This document shows, one piece after another, positions 33,941-45,190 of a DNA stretch of 64,000 nt (positions are counted from its first letter, which is position 1; every line of letters begins with the position of its first letter). The translations under genes were made by a program, and so were the position numbers. The notes below the pieces were generated by a model. That model worked only from the letters and a program-made list of their open reading frames with translations. It was not told the origin of the DNA and searched no databases. The DNA comes from Heliocybe sulcata (Eukaryota; Basidiomycota; Agaricomycetes; Gloeophyllales; Gloeophyllaceae). Location: contig ML213503.1 in assembly GCA_004369045.1 (NCBI GenBank), positions 1,769,121-1,833,120 of the forward strand, given 5' to 3'.

Positions 33941-36414
33941 ATGCCGTCCATCTCAATCGCACCCAGAATGAATATTCGTCTCGGTGACCGGTCAAGAGCC
34001 AACACTCTGCCTGTATACTCCAACTCGGCCGTAGAGGAAAAGCGCAGGCGCCTTGGCAGACCACCGCCTCTGATCACAGTTCTGCACGTCCCGGTTCCTT
34101 CTCTATCTCGGAAGCTCAGAATACCCATTGTCAGTCCGCTGTGGTTACGACATTACTGCTCTGTACCGCGAACCAGGCGCAGTCCATGGCTATGTCTCCT
34201 ACTCATAGCCCTGTTCGTATTCGTGTTCGTATTGCTCCCATCTCCTAGCGGTGGCTCGAGAAGACGCTGGAACCTGGAAGAGACACAGAGCCAGTTGAAG
34301 CAGGTCCTCCCGAAAGCCTCCACCACGCTGGTCTTCAAACGAGATGACCTGAACCGCATATGGCAATGGGAGATCCAGAGTGGCCATTTCCCCAGTGGTC
34401 GTGCATGTGAGTGAAGTTGCTCTCAGGTTACAATATGCCTAATGGCTGTGGATCTCGAAAGTACCAAAACCGCTCAACTTCCTCACTACTCCCATCAACC
34501 CCGCGTACCCTCCGAACTTTAAAAAGGCAGACTGGGCTAAGCCTGACCATCTGCGTTCCCCCGTAATTACCAACACAAAAGGCATAGGTTCGAATCGAAC
34601 GTATCTCGATGTCCGAGCGCAACCTCCCGATACAGCCTGGCCCCCACGACCCATACCAGGCAGCGTCGCAGACCTGGATGTCATCATGCAGCATTGTGAT
34701 TTCTCCGAAAACAAGGTCCGTGCTTTTCCTGGTTCTCACAAAGCCAGCCCACTGAAAAGCGCATGACAGTACGTTCGCGATTGTCTAGAAGTCCTCAGAG
34801 TCGGCGCGGGCATGGACAATCAAGCGAGGCTGCGCCGCGGTAAGATGGACAGCTGGAAGTACATTTACCTAGAGGACGGAGACGTGAACTGGCACCTGAA
34901 CGTCACGGAACCTCCGCACAGGGGCGAGGGCGCCGTGATCTCATCCTCCCGCTCCCCATCAGCAGAACTAGGCAAAAAATGGGGCGTCGAGTGGGAGCCC
35001 ACCCCGTCGCTGCGCACACCGCCGCGGTACCGCCCCGCCAACACCCTCCCCTCCGCCTGCGACCCCGAGAACCCGCGCATCTTCCACATGTTCTGGGCGG
35101 GCGACTTTACCGACAAGCCCTACATCGCGCTCGTCTCCTTCCTCTTCACCCAGAACCTCGGGCTGCACCTGCCTCCCGACCAGCGCCCGACGACGTTCTG
35201 CCCGCCCCAGCTGTGGATGTGGATCAACCCCGGTCCGGCGTCGTCCGTCCCGAACGAGCACGCGCGGCGGGACATGTTCGAGAAGCTGCGCACGAACGCG
35301 TGGAGCGCGCCGTTCCTGCACCCGCGGTTCAAGGACGCGATCCAGTTCAAGCTGTGGAATACGACGGAGCAGCTGGACGCGCTCCCTGAGCTGCGGGACG
35401 ATTGGCGCGCGCGGCGCGACGGGCTGTTCAACTCTGGCGGGTACGTGTACAAGGCGCCGCTGGAGGAGCAGCAGGAGCCGCTCAGCGCCGCGGCGAGCGA
35501 GACGGACGCTGCGGGGCCGGGGCCGACGGCGAAGGACACAAAGGAGCGCACGCGGGTGCTCAAGGACGAGGAGAAGGACAACCTGTCGACGATCCTGTCG
35601 GACATGGTGCGGTTCGTGCTGTGCCACCGGTACGGCGGGATCTACATGGACACGGACAATGTGTTCCTGCGCGACTGGGAGGAGCTGTGGAACTGGGGCG
35701 GCGCGTTCGCGTACCGGTGGTCGCGGATGAAGCGGTACAACACGGCTGTGCTGAAGCTGGGGCGGCAGAGCGCGCTCGGCGCGTTCCTCCTGCGCACGGC
35801 GGTGAAGAACGGGTTCGATTTTCACCCGATGACGGTGTCGGAGTACACGCAGGACGCGTATTTGGAGGAGCTGCTGCTGCGGTTGCCGGACGCGCTGTTC
35901 GACCCCGCGTGGCTGGCGGTGGAGAACTACCAGACGGATCGGCCGCAGCAGCCGTATTTTCAAAGGTCAGAGGTTAGGTTCGTGCGTGAGCGCGTCGGCT
36001 GACTTTTGAGATGTAGCTTTGGGGATTTCTTTTCGACGCCGCAGAAGGATAATGCTGCGCCGGGTGCGCTGGGCTTTGACGGGTTCTTCAAGGGCGCGTA
36101 TTCGTACCACTATCATGGGAGCGATTACTGGTACGTCCGCCTAAATGACATGCAAGGCGTGGCTCAACGCGTTCCTTAGGTCATGGCCGCTCGACCCCGC
36201 GCGCGACTGGCCAGACCTCGGGCCGCGCTTCGCGGCTTTTGAGAACGGCGCGCGCGCCTCCGCGCTAGCCGCCAAACGAATCGAAGAGGGGAGGGACGAC
36301 GACGTCGCGGACGACCGGCGCGACCTCGACTGGGGCACGGTGCTGAAGCGCACGTTTGAGGCGTACATCCGCGGGGAGCGGCCGAATATGTATGGGGAGT
36401 GGTTGAAGTGGTGA
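33941..36414 (+). CDS. GT32-type glycosyltransferase with DXD motif, paralogue A
   Basis: Five exons (33941-34406, 34462-34715, 34770-35965, 36017-36130, 36180-36414) give 754 residues of type II membrane protein: a cytosolic N-terminus, one membrane anchor (WLCLLLIALFVFVFVLL) and a luminal stem. The catalytic part begins PENPRIFHMFWAGDFTDKPY and contains GGIYMDTDNVFLRDWEEL, the DXD sugar-nucleotide/metal site of the Gly_transf_sug (GT32) fold, then WGGAFAYRWSRMKRYNTAVL and a C-terminal DWPDLGPRF and YIRGERPNMYGEWLKW. GT32 enzymes such as Och1 add hexoses in the Golgi; donor and acceptor here are unknown. Exon 3 is very G/C-rich at third codon positions compared with paralogue B (39428-41913), producing a 331-codon antisense shadow. 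The two paralogues face each other across the epimerase gene. Confidence 0.85.
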
Positions 36415-36661
36415 AATCTGCAACGAGGAGAGGGGGAGGGGGCACAACCATGGACTATTTAAGCAATGCATGCATACCACGGACGCTTAGCGCTCGCTGC
36501 TCACAATTAGGACTAATCATGTATATAGATGTAGGAAGGAGCATTACACCACTAATAGTACATAGATACATTGCATCGCATCTGCGCTTCTATCATGAGT
36601 CCATAGTGCTGGCGTCATCTAATTCCTGTGGCATAGGTAGCAGGAGTCGTGCACATTTCGC

Positions 36662-37521
36662 TTAGAAGACGATCCAAGCCCCGGTCATAATCCCGCCAAC
36701 AACTGCAGCTACGCCTGTGAGCAGAGGCATGGACAGCGTAAAGGGCTGCATGCTCAGCGCAGCATTCTGCGATCTGCGGCGAACACGTCAGGACTGCCCC
36801 GGTAAGAAATAACGCGGGATGCACGCACTGCGAGCTGGCGGCAGCGACGTTGCCGTTGGCGATAGTGTACGTCGCACCGGCAAAGGTGGTCGTGGGCCCG
36901 CTGGGCGCGAGAGTGATGGTCCCGCCGCCGCGGGAGACGACTACGGTGTAGGGGTGTCCTTCGGCGGCTGCGTTCCGGCGGGGGTCAGGAGGGGTTGAGG
37001 GAGTAGAGCGGGACGTACATGTGATGGTTTCGTACACGCCGTTCGCGAAGCTGGTGGCGTCAGAGTGCACGCTTGCGGCGAAGGAAGTTGCGTCGGAGTG
37101 CACGCTTGCGGCGAAGGAGGTCGCGTCGGAGTGCACGCTTGCGGCGAAGGAGGTCGCGTCGGAGTGGACGGAGGATTGGAAGGAGGCGCCGTCTGTCCAG
37201 GCGCTGCCGGCGAGGGAGGTGCCTTCGGAGTAGGCGCTGCCCGCGAGAGAGGTGCCTTCGGAGTAGTAGCTTCCTGCGAGAGAGGTGCCGTACGAGGCGG
37301 CGCTCGCGGCTACCACATAGAGTTAGTGGAGGTTTGGGTGGATTAGGAGGAGGAGGTACCTTCGGACGTGGCGACGGATATTACAGAGTCGATACTGCTT
37401 TGCACTGGTGTCATGTTAGGTTCGTTCGATGGGCAGTCTTGTGGGAATGCGTACATTGACGTTCTTCCAGCGCAGCAGCGCGAACGCCGGCGACAAGGAA
37501 CAATGGAGCAAAGAGCATCAT
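36662..37521 (-). CDS. Secreted Ser/Ala-rich repeat protein with GPI-type tail, paralogue B
   Basis: Five exons. The signal peptide MMLFAPLFLVAGVRAAA is followed by LEERQ, an intron, LQSSIDSVISVATSE, a second intron, and then a long repeat exon: three 11-residue units of the type SEGTSLAGSAY and about four of the type SVHSDATSFAA, before FANGVYETIT. The next exon matches paralogue A (EGHPYTVVVSRGGGTITLAP, then ATYTIANGNVAAASS), and the last encodes a hydrophobic end (LLTGVAAVVGGIMTGAWIVF), a GPI-type signal. Intron positions match paralogue A except the extra intron before the repeats. The repeat block is what distinguishes the two, so it arose by unit expansion in B. Surface coat or adhesin-like roles are guesses; the family is not one I can name. 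Confidence 0.72.
37045..37169 (-). repeat. 33-bp in-frame tandem repeat, four units
   Basis: Units start at 37045, 37078, 37111 and 37144 (the last partial) and are nearly identical, each encoding 11 residues around SVHSDATSFAA. The high nucleotide identity points to recent expansion or ongoing homogenisation. Confidence 0.85.
37201..37299 (-). repeat. Second 33-bp in-frame tandem repeat, three units
   Basis: Units at 37201, 37234 and 37267 each encode an 11-residue block like SEGTSLAGSAY. The period equals that of the neighbouring array, so both arrays probably derive from one ancestral 11-residue unit. Confidence 0.8.
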
Positions 37522-37564
37522 CGTGAAATAGCAGGGACTTCTGAGGGTCTGCGTACCGTCCGCC

Positions 37565-37571
37565 TTATATA
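37565..37571 (-). promoter_or_regulatory. TATA box of Ser/Ala-rich gene B
   Basis: TATATAA on the minus strand 44 bp upstream of the ATG at 37521, the same heptamer as in paralogue A. Confidence 0.5.
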
Positions 37572-38153
37572 CGTCGGGCAGGAACATGCATCTATCACAG
37601 GTGGATCACGGAACACAGCGAAAGCAGTGAACCCGAAAGCGAGTGAAATAGCGCAGCAGCCTCCCGGCAGGCGCAGCAGTCCCCTTGCTGCCTTTGGAAT
37701 CGCACCTTCTTGACACGGCTGAGACTGGCCTCACTGAAAGCGCTGATGGCCTCTTCAACGCCGTCCGCTGTTATTTCGCGACCGCGGTTTCTTCCATGCA
37801 CGACTCGGGACCTGCAGTGAGGCGTCATTGGGGGTTAGTCAGCGGGGGGTTTTCGTCGGGAAATCCGTGCAAACTGCAGCGACAGGTACTCCAAAGGCTG
37901 GAGATGTGATAAGAGCTGGAGCAGTGAATATCGAGGGTGACGGCTGCACGGCGGCCACATGCGAGACGGATTATCCTGAAATATGGAAATGCAGAGTGAA
38001 CCCGAGAAAGACTTGAAGTGAAGCTTCTCAGAGAGAGACTGACAGAGTTCAATAGTAAAGACTAGATGCTAAAAATAGCCATGAAGTCACGATCGCGATC
38101 AGTCTTTCCTCTTGCTCACCCTCGCATACACCCACCTCTGACTCGCCAGTACT
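37572..38153. other. Divergent intergenic region, nothing coding recognised
   Basis: About 580 bp between Ser/Ala-rich gene B and the epimerase gene; it must hold both promoters. A CT-rich run lies before the epimerase start. No RNA gene or repeat seen. Confidence 0.5.
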
Positions 38154-39166
38154 ATGCCCCGCGCCATCATCTCGCCCTCGGTGCTGGCCTCCGACTTTGG
38201 CCAGCTCACCGCAGAATGCACGCGCATGATCAAAGGCGGCGCAGAGTGGCTTCACATGGGTGCGTCCGCCGCTCTCCTCGCCCACATCTCCATACTGAGC
38301 CGCTGGTCTCGCAGACGTAATGGATGGGTGAACGTCTACCGAATACATCCACCCCGAAGCGCTTACTGACGCAAGCTTCCCAGCCACTTTGTGCCGAACA
38401 TCACCATGGGTAAGTCCCGCCCCTTCCACGCCGCGATACATGTTTCCGACGCAGCGCAGGCGCACCCGTCCTGGCTTGCGTGTCCAAAGGCGTCCCCGGG
38501 ATCTTCATGGACTGCCACATGATGGTCGCCCAACCCGAAAAGGTACGCCCCCCCCTCCCTCCAAACACCCTCCCCTCACCACCCCACGCAGTGGGTAAAC
38601 GACATCGCAGACGCCGGCGGATCCCTCTACTGCTTCCACCTCGAAGCAACCTGTACGTCCCCCTCCCCCTCCCTCCCTCCCTCCCACATCCTCACCTCAC
38701 CCCACCCCCTCCCAGCCGACCCCCTCGCCCTCATCGCCCAAATCCACGCCCGCAACATGAAAGCCGGCGTCGCCATCTCCCCCGACACACCCTCCACCGC
38801 CATCTCCGACCCACTCGGCAACGCCGCCGACATGCTCCTCGTCATGACCGTCTACCCAGGTCCGCCCCCCCTCCCTCATTCTCTCACCTCACAGCTAACC
38901 GCCCCCCAGGCCGCGGCGGCCAAAAATTCCTCGACCGCTGCGTCCCAAAGGTCTCTGACCTCCGCAAACGCTTCCCCACAAAGGACATCGAGGTCGACGG
39001 CGGCGTCGGCCCAAAGACCATCGCTCCCTGCGCCGACGCGGGCTCCAACGTCATCGTCGCCGGCACCGCCATCTTTGGCGCCGAAAACCCAGAGCAGGTC
39101 ATCGCCACACTCAAGTCCACCGTCGACGCCGCCCAGGCAAAGATCGCCCAGGCCTCGCTCAATTGA
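38154..39166 (+). CDS. RPE1: Ribulose-phosphate 3-epimerase
   Basis: Seven exons (38154-38259, 38315-38327, 38384-38409, 38460-38542, 38592-38652, 38716-38859, 38910-39166) give 229 residues, the normal size. The TIM-barrel enzyme interconverts ribulose 5-phosphate and xylulose 5-phosphate in the pentose phosphate pathway. Visible motifs are [37 protein letters not shown] (metal-binding Asp and His), MDCHMMV (second metal His), LVMTVYPGRGGQKFLD and IEVDGGVGPKTI (second catalytic Asp). Exon 2 is a 13-nt microexon that supplies the VMDG of the active-site strand. The introns between exons 4-7 are C/T-rich. It sits between two converging glycosyltransferase paralogues, with no obvious functional link. 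Confidence 0.95.
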
Positions 39167-39427
39167 CCTGCCAGAGGGTAGTATACAATGTAAACTACGA
39201 CACTATAGATTCGTGTTGGAAATGACTGCATATATCCCAATTAAAGCTACAACAGGGACCGGCGTCCACAATACGACAAAGTCCCGAGAGCCACTCGGAC
39301 CTCCCATCCGAAATTATTATTCATAACGAACTCGAAACTCTACATAAATACTAAAAACACCGTCCCGACACGGCGCGAGTCTATGTACACCGTCCCATCC
39401 ATCCAATCCCAATCCGAAAGCCCACAC

Positions 39428-41913
39428 CTACCACTGGATCCACTCGCCATACATGTTCGGCCGCTCCCCCCGCACATACCCCTCAAACGTCCGCTTCAGC
39501 ACCGTCGCCCAGTCCAGATCCCGCTTATCGTCCGCCACCTGCTCCTCCCTCCCCTCCTCCGCCTCCACACCCACCCGCGCGAGCCGCTCCGTCGCCACGA
39601 ACCGCGGCCCCAGGTCCGGCCAGTTCCGCGACGGGTCAAACGGTTTCCACCTGCGCGCCCGCAAATCAGTACACGACGACGAACGCCCCAAGGAGCCACG
39701 CACCAGAAATTATGAAAGTGATACGAGTACGCGCCCTTGAAGAACCCGTCGAACCCGAGCGCAGCAGGCGACGCGCTGTTCTGCGCAGGCGTATCAAAGA
39801 AGTCCGTAAAGCTGCCGACCGACCCGTGGTGAGAACTCCCCTCCCCAAAACCGTCAAAACCACTTACTCCGTAAAGTACGGCTGCGGAGGCCGATCCCGC
39901 TGGAACCACTCCGTATTCAACCACGCCGAATCAAACAACGCATCCGGCAACCGCAGAAGCAGCTCCTCCAGGTACGCATCCTTCGTGTACTGGCTCACCG
40001 TCATCGGGTGGAAATCCAGCCCGTTCTTCAGCGCCGTCCGGAACAGGAACGTCCCCAGCGCAGAGTTCCGGTTCATCTTCAGCACCGCAGTATTGTACTT
40101 CTCCAGCCGCGACCACCGGTACGCGAACGCGCCGTGCCAGCCCCATAGCTCTTCCCAGTCGCGCAGGAAGATCGTGTCCGCGTCCAGATAGATACCTCCG
40201 AAACGATGGCACAGCACGAATCGGGCCATATCGGACAGGATGACGGACATCCTGTCGTAAGTGTCGGGTGACTGAGATCCGAGGCGCTGCAGCGGATCGT
40301 CGGGGTTCGTCTCCGAGCCCGTGGCAGAAGCCTTTGCAGCAGCCGTGGTCTCTTCCTCAGACTCGACCGTTTCTTCCGAGGTCGTCTCCAGCTTCTCCCG
40401 TGCAGCTTTCTCCTCGTCAGCGGGGACATTGACAATCACACCGCCAGAGTTGAACAGCGTATCACGCATCTCTCGCCACTCGTCTTTGAGCTCAGGGATA
40501 CCGTCCAGTTGCTCCGTGGTGTTCCACAGCTTAAAGTGGATGACATCCTTGAACCGCGGATGCAAAAATGGCGCAGCCCAGGGGTTCGCCTGTAACGAGT
40601 CATACATGTCCTTGCGCGCATTGGGGTTGGGCAACGAGGCCGCAGGGCCAGGATTGATCCAAAGCCAGAATTGAGGGCGGCACACCTTTGTGTCAGGTTG
40701 ATCTTCCGGCAGATGCAACCCAACATTCTGAGTGAAGAGGAACGACAGCAGGGCAAGATAGGGCTTGTCTGTGAATGGGCCAGCCCAGAACATGTGGAAG
40801 ACCCGAGGATTCTCGTCGTCGCATGGCGCAGGCAGCGTGTTGAATGGCTCGTACTTCAAAGGCGCACGGAGATCGGGAGTGGATTCCCATTCTGCACCTC
40901 GCTTCTTGGTCAGCTCTGAGCTGGCGTCCTGCTCTGCAGCTGAGAGAACGGCGGCTTTCCCCATATGAGGTGTCTCCGTCGTCACGTTCAGAGCCCAGTT
41001 CACCTCTCCCTGCTCAGCATAGATGTATTTCCACTCGTCCATCTTGCCTCGTCTGAGCCTGCCCTGGTTATCCAGTCCAGCACCGAGCCTGAGGACCTCA
41101 AGGCAGTCGCGGACGAACTGAGTAGCGAGTCAACTCGTGTTAAGCAACAGTTCCGCTGTTCACGAACGCACCTTCTTTTTGGAAAAGTCGCAGTGTTCCA
41201 TGACCACGTCCAAATCCGCAGCGCTTCCGGGTACCGGCCTCGGTGGGTATGCAACATTCGGAGGACGGCTCTGGATATCCAAGTACACGCGTTTGGGTCC
41301 GATACCTTGCGTGTTCGTGACAAATGGGGGTCGAAAGCGCAGAGGAATTGTGGGCGCTTTCTTAGGAGGTAGGGCAGGGTTCACGGGTGTTTTCGTAAAT
41401 CCAATTTCTTCGGGTACTGAGCAATAGCAAATCAGCTATAGACCAAAGAGCAGCAAAGCAATACGCACTCTTGCGACTACTTGGATAGTGTCCACTCAAT
41501 ATCTCCCACTCCCATATCCGCTGGAGGTCCTCCCGCTTAAATATTAATGTCGAGGTAGGACCTTGGAACGGCGTCGGCCATTGCTTTTCTTGGGACCCTA
41601 ACCGCCTCGCGAATGCAAACGTTGCATAGATTATTGCCAAAATGGCCAGACACAGTATCACGGGTCCTCTCTTCCTCCCTGGGCGTATCCCGCATTGTTG
41701 TAGACGCGCTGGATTAATGACAGGTACTCTGAGCCTTCGCCCTGGCACTCCGGGTATAGGTAGCGTGATGGACGTGAACAGAGCGCCAGCTGAGTGCCGA
41801 TGGCCCAGCTTCTCCTGGACCACAGAGGAGTATACAGGAAGCCCGTTAGACGTGCGGGGCTTGCTTGAACCGTTGACGCGAGGCGGGGAAGGAAAGAAGG
41901 AGGAGGACGCCAT
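39428..41913 (-). CDS. GT32-type glycosyltransferase with DXD motif, paralogue B
   Basis: Five exons with the same junctions as the enzyme at 33941-36414. The start was set at MASSSFFPSPPRVNGSS (41913); an in-frame ATG at 41958 is less like the paralogue. An N-terminal anchor (GPVILCLAILAIIYATFAFA) precedes KREDLQRIWEWEILSGHYPS, present in both copies. The catalytic part has NPRVFHMFWAGPFTDKPYLA, then GGIYLDADTIFLRDWEELWG with the DXD written as DAD, and the end YVRGERPNMYGEWIQW. The region between NSGG and the DXD motif is the least conserved between copies (Glu/Thr/Ala-rich here). Function should match paralogue A: a Golgi hexosyltransferase of unknown acceptor. The copies are in inverted orientation about 3 kb apart. 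Confidence 0.87.
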
Positions 41914-42241
41914 CGGCGGCAGAGGCGTTACAAAAAGGCAGCCAGCGGATGTGAGCACGACGGTCTGCCGTAGCAGCTGGCCCGGTGATGGAAAAGTCGA
42001 GTTACTAGCAATGGCAATACCAAGAACACCACGTCTAATCGTGGGAAAATATCCCCAGGCGCCTCTCCTCCTTCGGCCGGAGACGGGGCAGTGTTATAAG
42101 AATCCCCGCAACGCCTTCGCGATTTCTGTCCCTCTCTCGCTCAAACTCTGCAGCAGGTCTTATTCTATGGTGGGCAAGTATACAGTGCGACCGACAAGCA
42201 GAAACGACAACCAAGTACTGTTCGTACATCCCTTTTCCCTT

Positions 42242-44577
42242 CTAGTTAGCACCCAGAGCCTGCATCTGCAGGTCAGCCTCATCCGTGGGCACGGAGAGGA
42301 TACGGATAGTGTTGGTGTGCCCCAGACCGCCCTTCCAGCCCTGGACAGCCACGACGTTCGTACCCTTCTTGATGATCTTCAAGGCGAGAGCGCTCTTGAG
42401 GCCGTAGCGGATACGGTTGTCGACCTAGGTGGACAGTCAGCGCTTTGAAGACACGGAGAAATCCCAACCATGCTCACGTCAGTCTGCCATTGCTCGCTCG
42501 TGATGCCCCGAGGCTCAGGGTACCAGAACGGATACACCCCACGGTACAGATGCATCTGCCTGGCGGTCTGCTCGTTCCGGGTAACTGGTTCCGTGTACGT
42601 AAATCTCCGGTAGAGGGAAAGTGCAAGCGTATTTACGCACCCATGATAATCGGTGCGGTCGGGCGGTACTTGGCTACATAACGGGCGGTGGAACCACTCG
42701 TTGAGAGCACAATGATCGCACTGGCATCTTGCTCCGAGGCAGCAGCGACCGCAGCGAGGGCGACGGTTTCTGGAGTGGGAGTCGGGCGGGGCGTGGCATC
42801 CCTGAGCTCGTCGTACAGCGGCGGGTAGCAGATGGCGGACTCGGCCAACAGACAGGTCTCAGCCATCATGAGGACTGCAAGGCCGGTCAGCACGGGCTCT
42901 TTCTCCTACAACAGCAACCAACTCACCGGCCTGGACGGGATATGATCCCTTGGCGGTCTCACCGGACAACATCACGCAGTCCGAACCATCCAAGACCGCG
43001 TTTGCAACGTCGCTGACTTCAGCACGGGTTGGTCTGGGGTTGTACTGCCCATAAAGGTTATTCTGAGTGAGTGGATCACACTTATCAACAAACTTACTGT
43101 CATGGACTATGCAAGGAGGGACATGAGCACGACACGCGACCACCAACCATGGCTACACATACCTCGAGCATCTGGGTCGCAACGATGACAGGCTTGCCAG
43201 CCATGTTACACTTGGCGATCATCATCTTTTGGGCCAGGAATACCTGACTTGCGGGGATCTCGATACCAAGGTCACCACGAGCGACCATTACACCATCGGT
43301 CTCGGCGAGAATCTCGTCAAAATTGGCAACACCTTGCTCGTTCTCGATCTTCACGATGATCTTGATGTTGGCACCATCAGACCCAAGGACCTCACGAATG
43401 TCCTTGACATCCTGAGCGCGACGGATAAACGATGCGAAGATCATGTCGACGCCGTTCTTGACACCGAATCTCAGGTCGTTTTTGTCCTTTGTGGACAGCG
43501 CCGGGAGATCGACGTCCGTCTTGGGAAGGTTGACGCCCTTTCGGGAGGACAGGGTGCCGTTGTTCACAGCACGAACGCGGACGTTGGGCCCCTCGATCGA
43601 GAGAACCAACAGGGACAGGATACCTATCCGGAGAACTGATTAGGGACTGCACATCGGGGAAGGAAAAGCGGCGGTACCGTCATCGACGTAGATGAGCTTT
43701 CCGGGAGCGGTAACCTTGGGAAGGTTGGCCTAAATCCCTCGGCGCTTCAGCGGACGCAATCGACAGCCAATCATAACATAACGACGTACGTAGTCAACGT
43801 ACAGGACCTTCTCGTCGCCGGCCTCAGCGTACTTTGCCTCGGTGGAGACGATGAACTCGTGGCCAGCCTTGATGGGGACCTGCAAGAACGATGGGGTCAG
43901 AGGGTCGATCCTCAGCAGAACTTCGGTGGCAAGGACTGACATCGGCATTGTCCTTCATCAGCCCGGTTCTGATCTCAGGACCTTTCTGCAACGTGAAATT
44001 TAGATGCAGCCACCATAGGACACGAACTGGTACGAACGGTGTCCAAAGCGATAGCGATAGGGCGACCTCCAGGGTTGGCCTCTGATACATCCAGGTCACT
44101 TTATTAGAGAGGGCTCATCAAACGGATTCAGCTACTCACCGGCGGCCATCTTGCGCGTGTTGTCGATAACGCTCTGGTGATACTCATACGAGCCATGCGA
44201 AAAGTTCATGCGCACTACCCGGTCCCGTCAGTTCCCCTATTCCCAAGCCCGCCCAAAAGACTGTGCTCACCGATGTTGACGCCTGCGTTAACAAGTTGCG
44301 CCAGGCTCTCCACGCTGTTCGTCTTCGGCCCTGCCATCCATGATCCATCAGCCCGGCGTTTTCTACCACGCGTATTTAGTTAATCGTACCGATAGTAGCA
44401 ATAATAGCAGTCTATAGCACTCGGGATCAATGTTTGTCCTAGCCATCGAAAAAAGAAGACACGCACTTTGCGGTGGAACTTGGTGTCCTCCGACGGCAGA
44501 GGAATGTTCGTGGTGTTCAAGCCGCCCAACCACTCGATCCTGGACGTGACATTTCCGCGAGTGCTTCCGAGAACCAT
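42242..44577 (-). CDS. PYK1: Pyruvate kinase
   Basis: The start at 44577 ([20 protein letters not shown]) lies 67 bp below a TATA box. Splicing gives [60 protein letters not shown], the mobile B domain ([20 protein letters not shown]), then [105 protein letters not shown] and a C-terminal regulatory domain ending [11 protein letters not shown]. All catalytic residues (K in VKIENE, the ARGDLG loop, T in ATQML) are present. The enzyme makes pyruvate and ATP in the last glycolytic step. About ten exons; exon 2 is a 22-nt microexon (44390-44411). Confidence 0.95.
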
Positions 44578-44643
44578 TTTGTAAAGTAGGCGGGATACAG
44601 GTAGACGGCGAGACGATGAGAAGGGGGTGCGGGCCAATCAACA

Positions 44644-44650
44644 CTTTATA
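44644..44650 (-). promoter_or_regulatory. TATA box of the pyruvate kinase gene
   Basis: TATAAAG on the minus strand. Its position argues that the in-frame ATG at 44637 is upstream of or at the transcription start and that the ATG at 44577 is used. Confidence 0.6.
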
Positions 44651-45190
44651 GGCTTCGGCGGTGGCGCTAGAGAGGTACCCAAATAAAAGGGCTTCGGTGC
44701 AAGCTTATCGATGGGCTCTGGGAGCAACGAACGTTCTGCCAAGTCGCCTGTGTACAGCAACGGTCGTGTGTGGATCAGCTCTCTCTCTCAGGCAGTCAGC
44801 AACGTCGCGCCTTTTTATACTTGATGTTATCGGAGGTTCGGAGCGCGGACGGGGCTGCATGCGGAGGTCGGGGGCGGCCTAGTCATCATCCTCTCAGGTT
44901 ATAAAGCGGCGCGAATAGGTACTAGATCGGACCAGACGACAGGAAAAGCCGCTTTCATTCGTAAATACAGTCAGGAAAATACATATTCTCAGATGTCAGT
45001 GAACAACCGCCCAAACAAGCTGAAAGACGAGGGATTGAAAGAACCAGAACGTAATACCCACATTATTACAAAGATGAAGAAAATCATGAAACCCAGGGCA
45101 CTAACAGCCGCAATATAGCACCATCCAATACAAGTAGACAGCGACAAGGACAAACGGAGCCGCGCGCTTCTGCCCGACCCACATCAACCC
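44651..45190. other. Pyruvate kinase upstream region and CSL gene 3' flank
   Basis: About 540 bp with no supportable gene. The right part is the 3' flank of the CSL gene; the left part is the distal promoter of pyruvate kinase, with a second T/A-rich element near 44812-44820. Confidence 0.5.

Noticed and set aside
34587-34596. GGTTCGAATC resembling a tRNA B box
   Set aside because: It lies within coding exon 2 of glycosyltransferase A and no A box or cloverleaf can be built around it.
34968-35963. 331-codon open frame on the minus strand
   Set aside because: It lies antisense to exon 3 of glycosyltransferase A, is composed mostly of Arg, Val, Pro and Leu, and results from GC-rich third codon positions; the plus strand carries the conserved GT32 motifs.
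38480-39166. 228-codon single frame over the epimerase
   Set aside because: It translates C/T-rich introns into Pro/His/Arg runs; the seven-exon model gives a normal-length enzyme with every motif in place.
44578-44637. Longer N-terminus for pyruvate kinase from the ATG at 44637
   Set aside because: A TATA box at 44644-44650 would lie only 7 bp away, and the extra residues are not conserved in the family as I know it.
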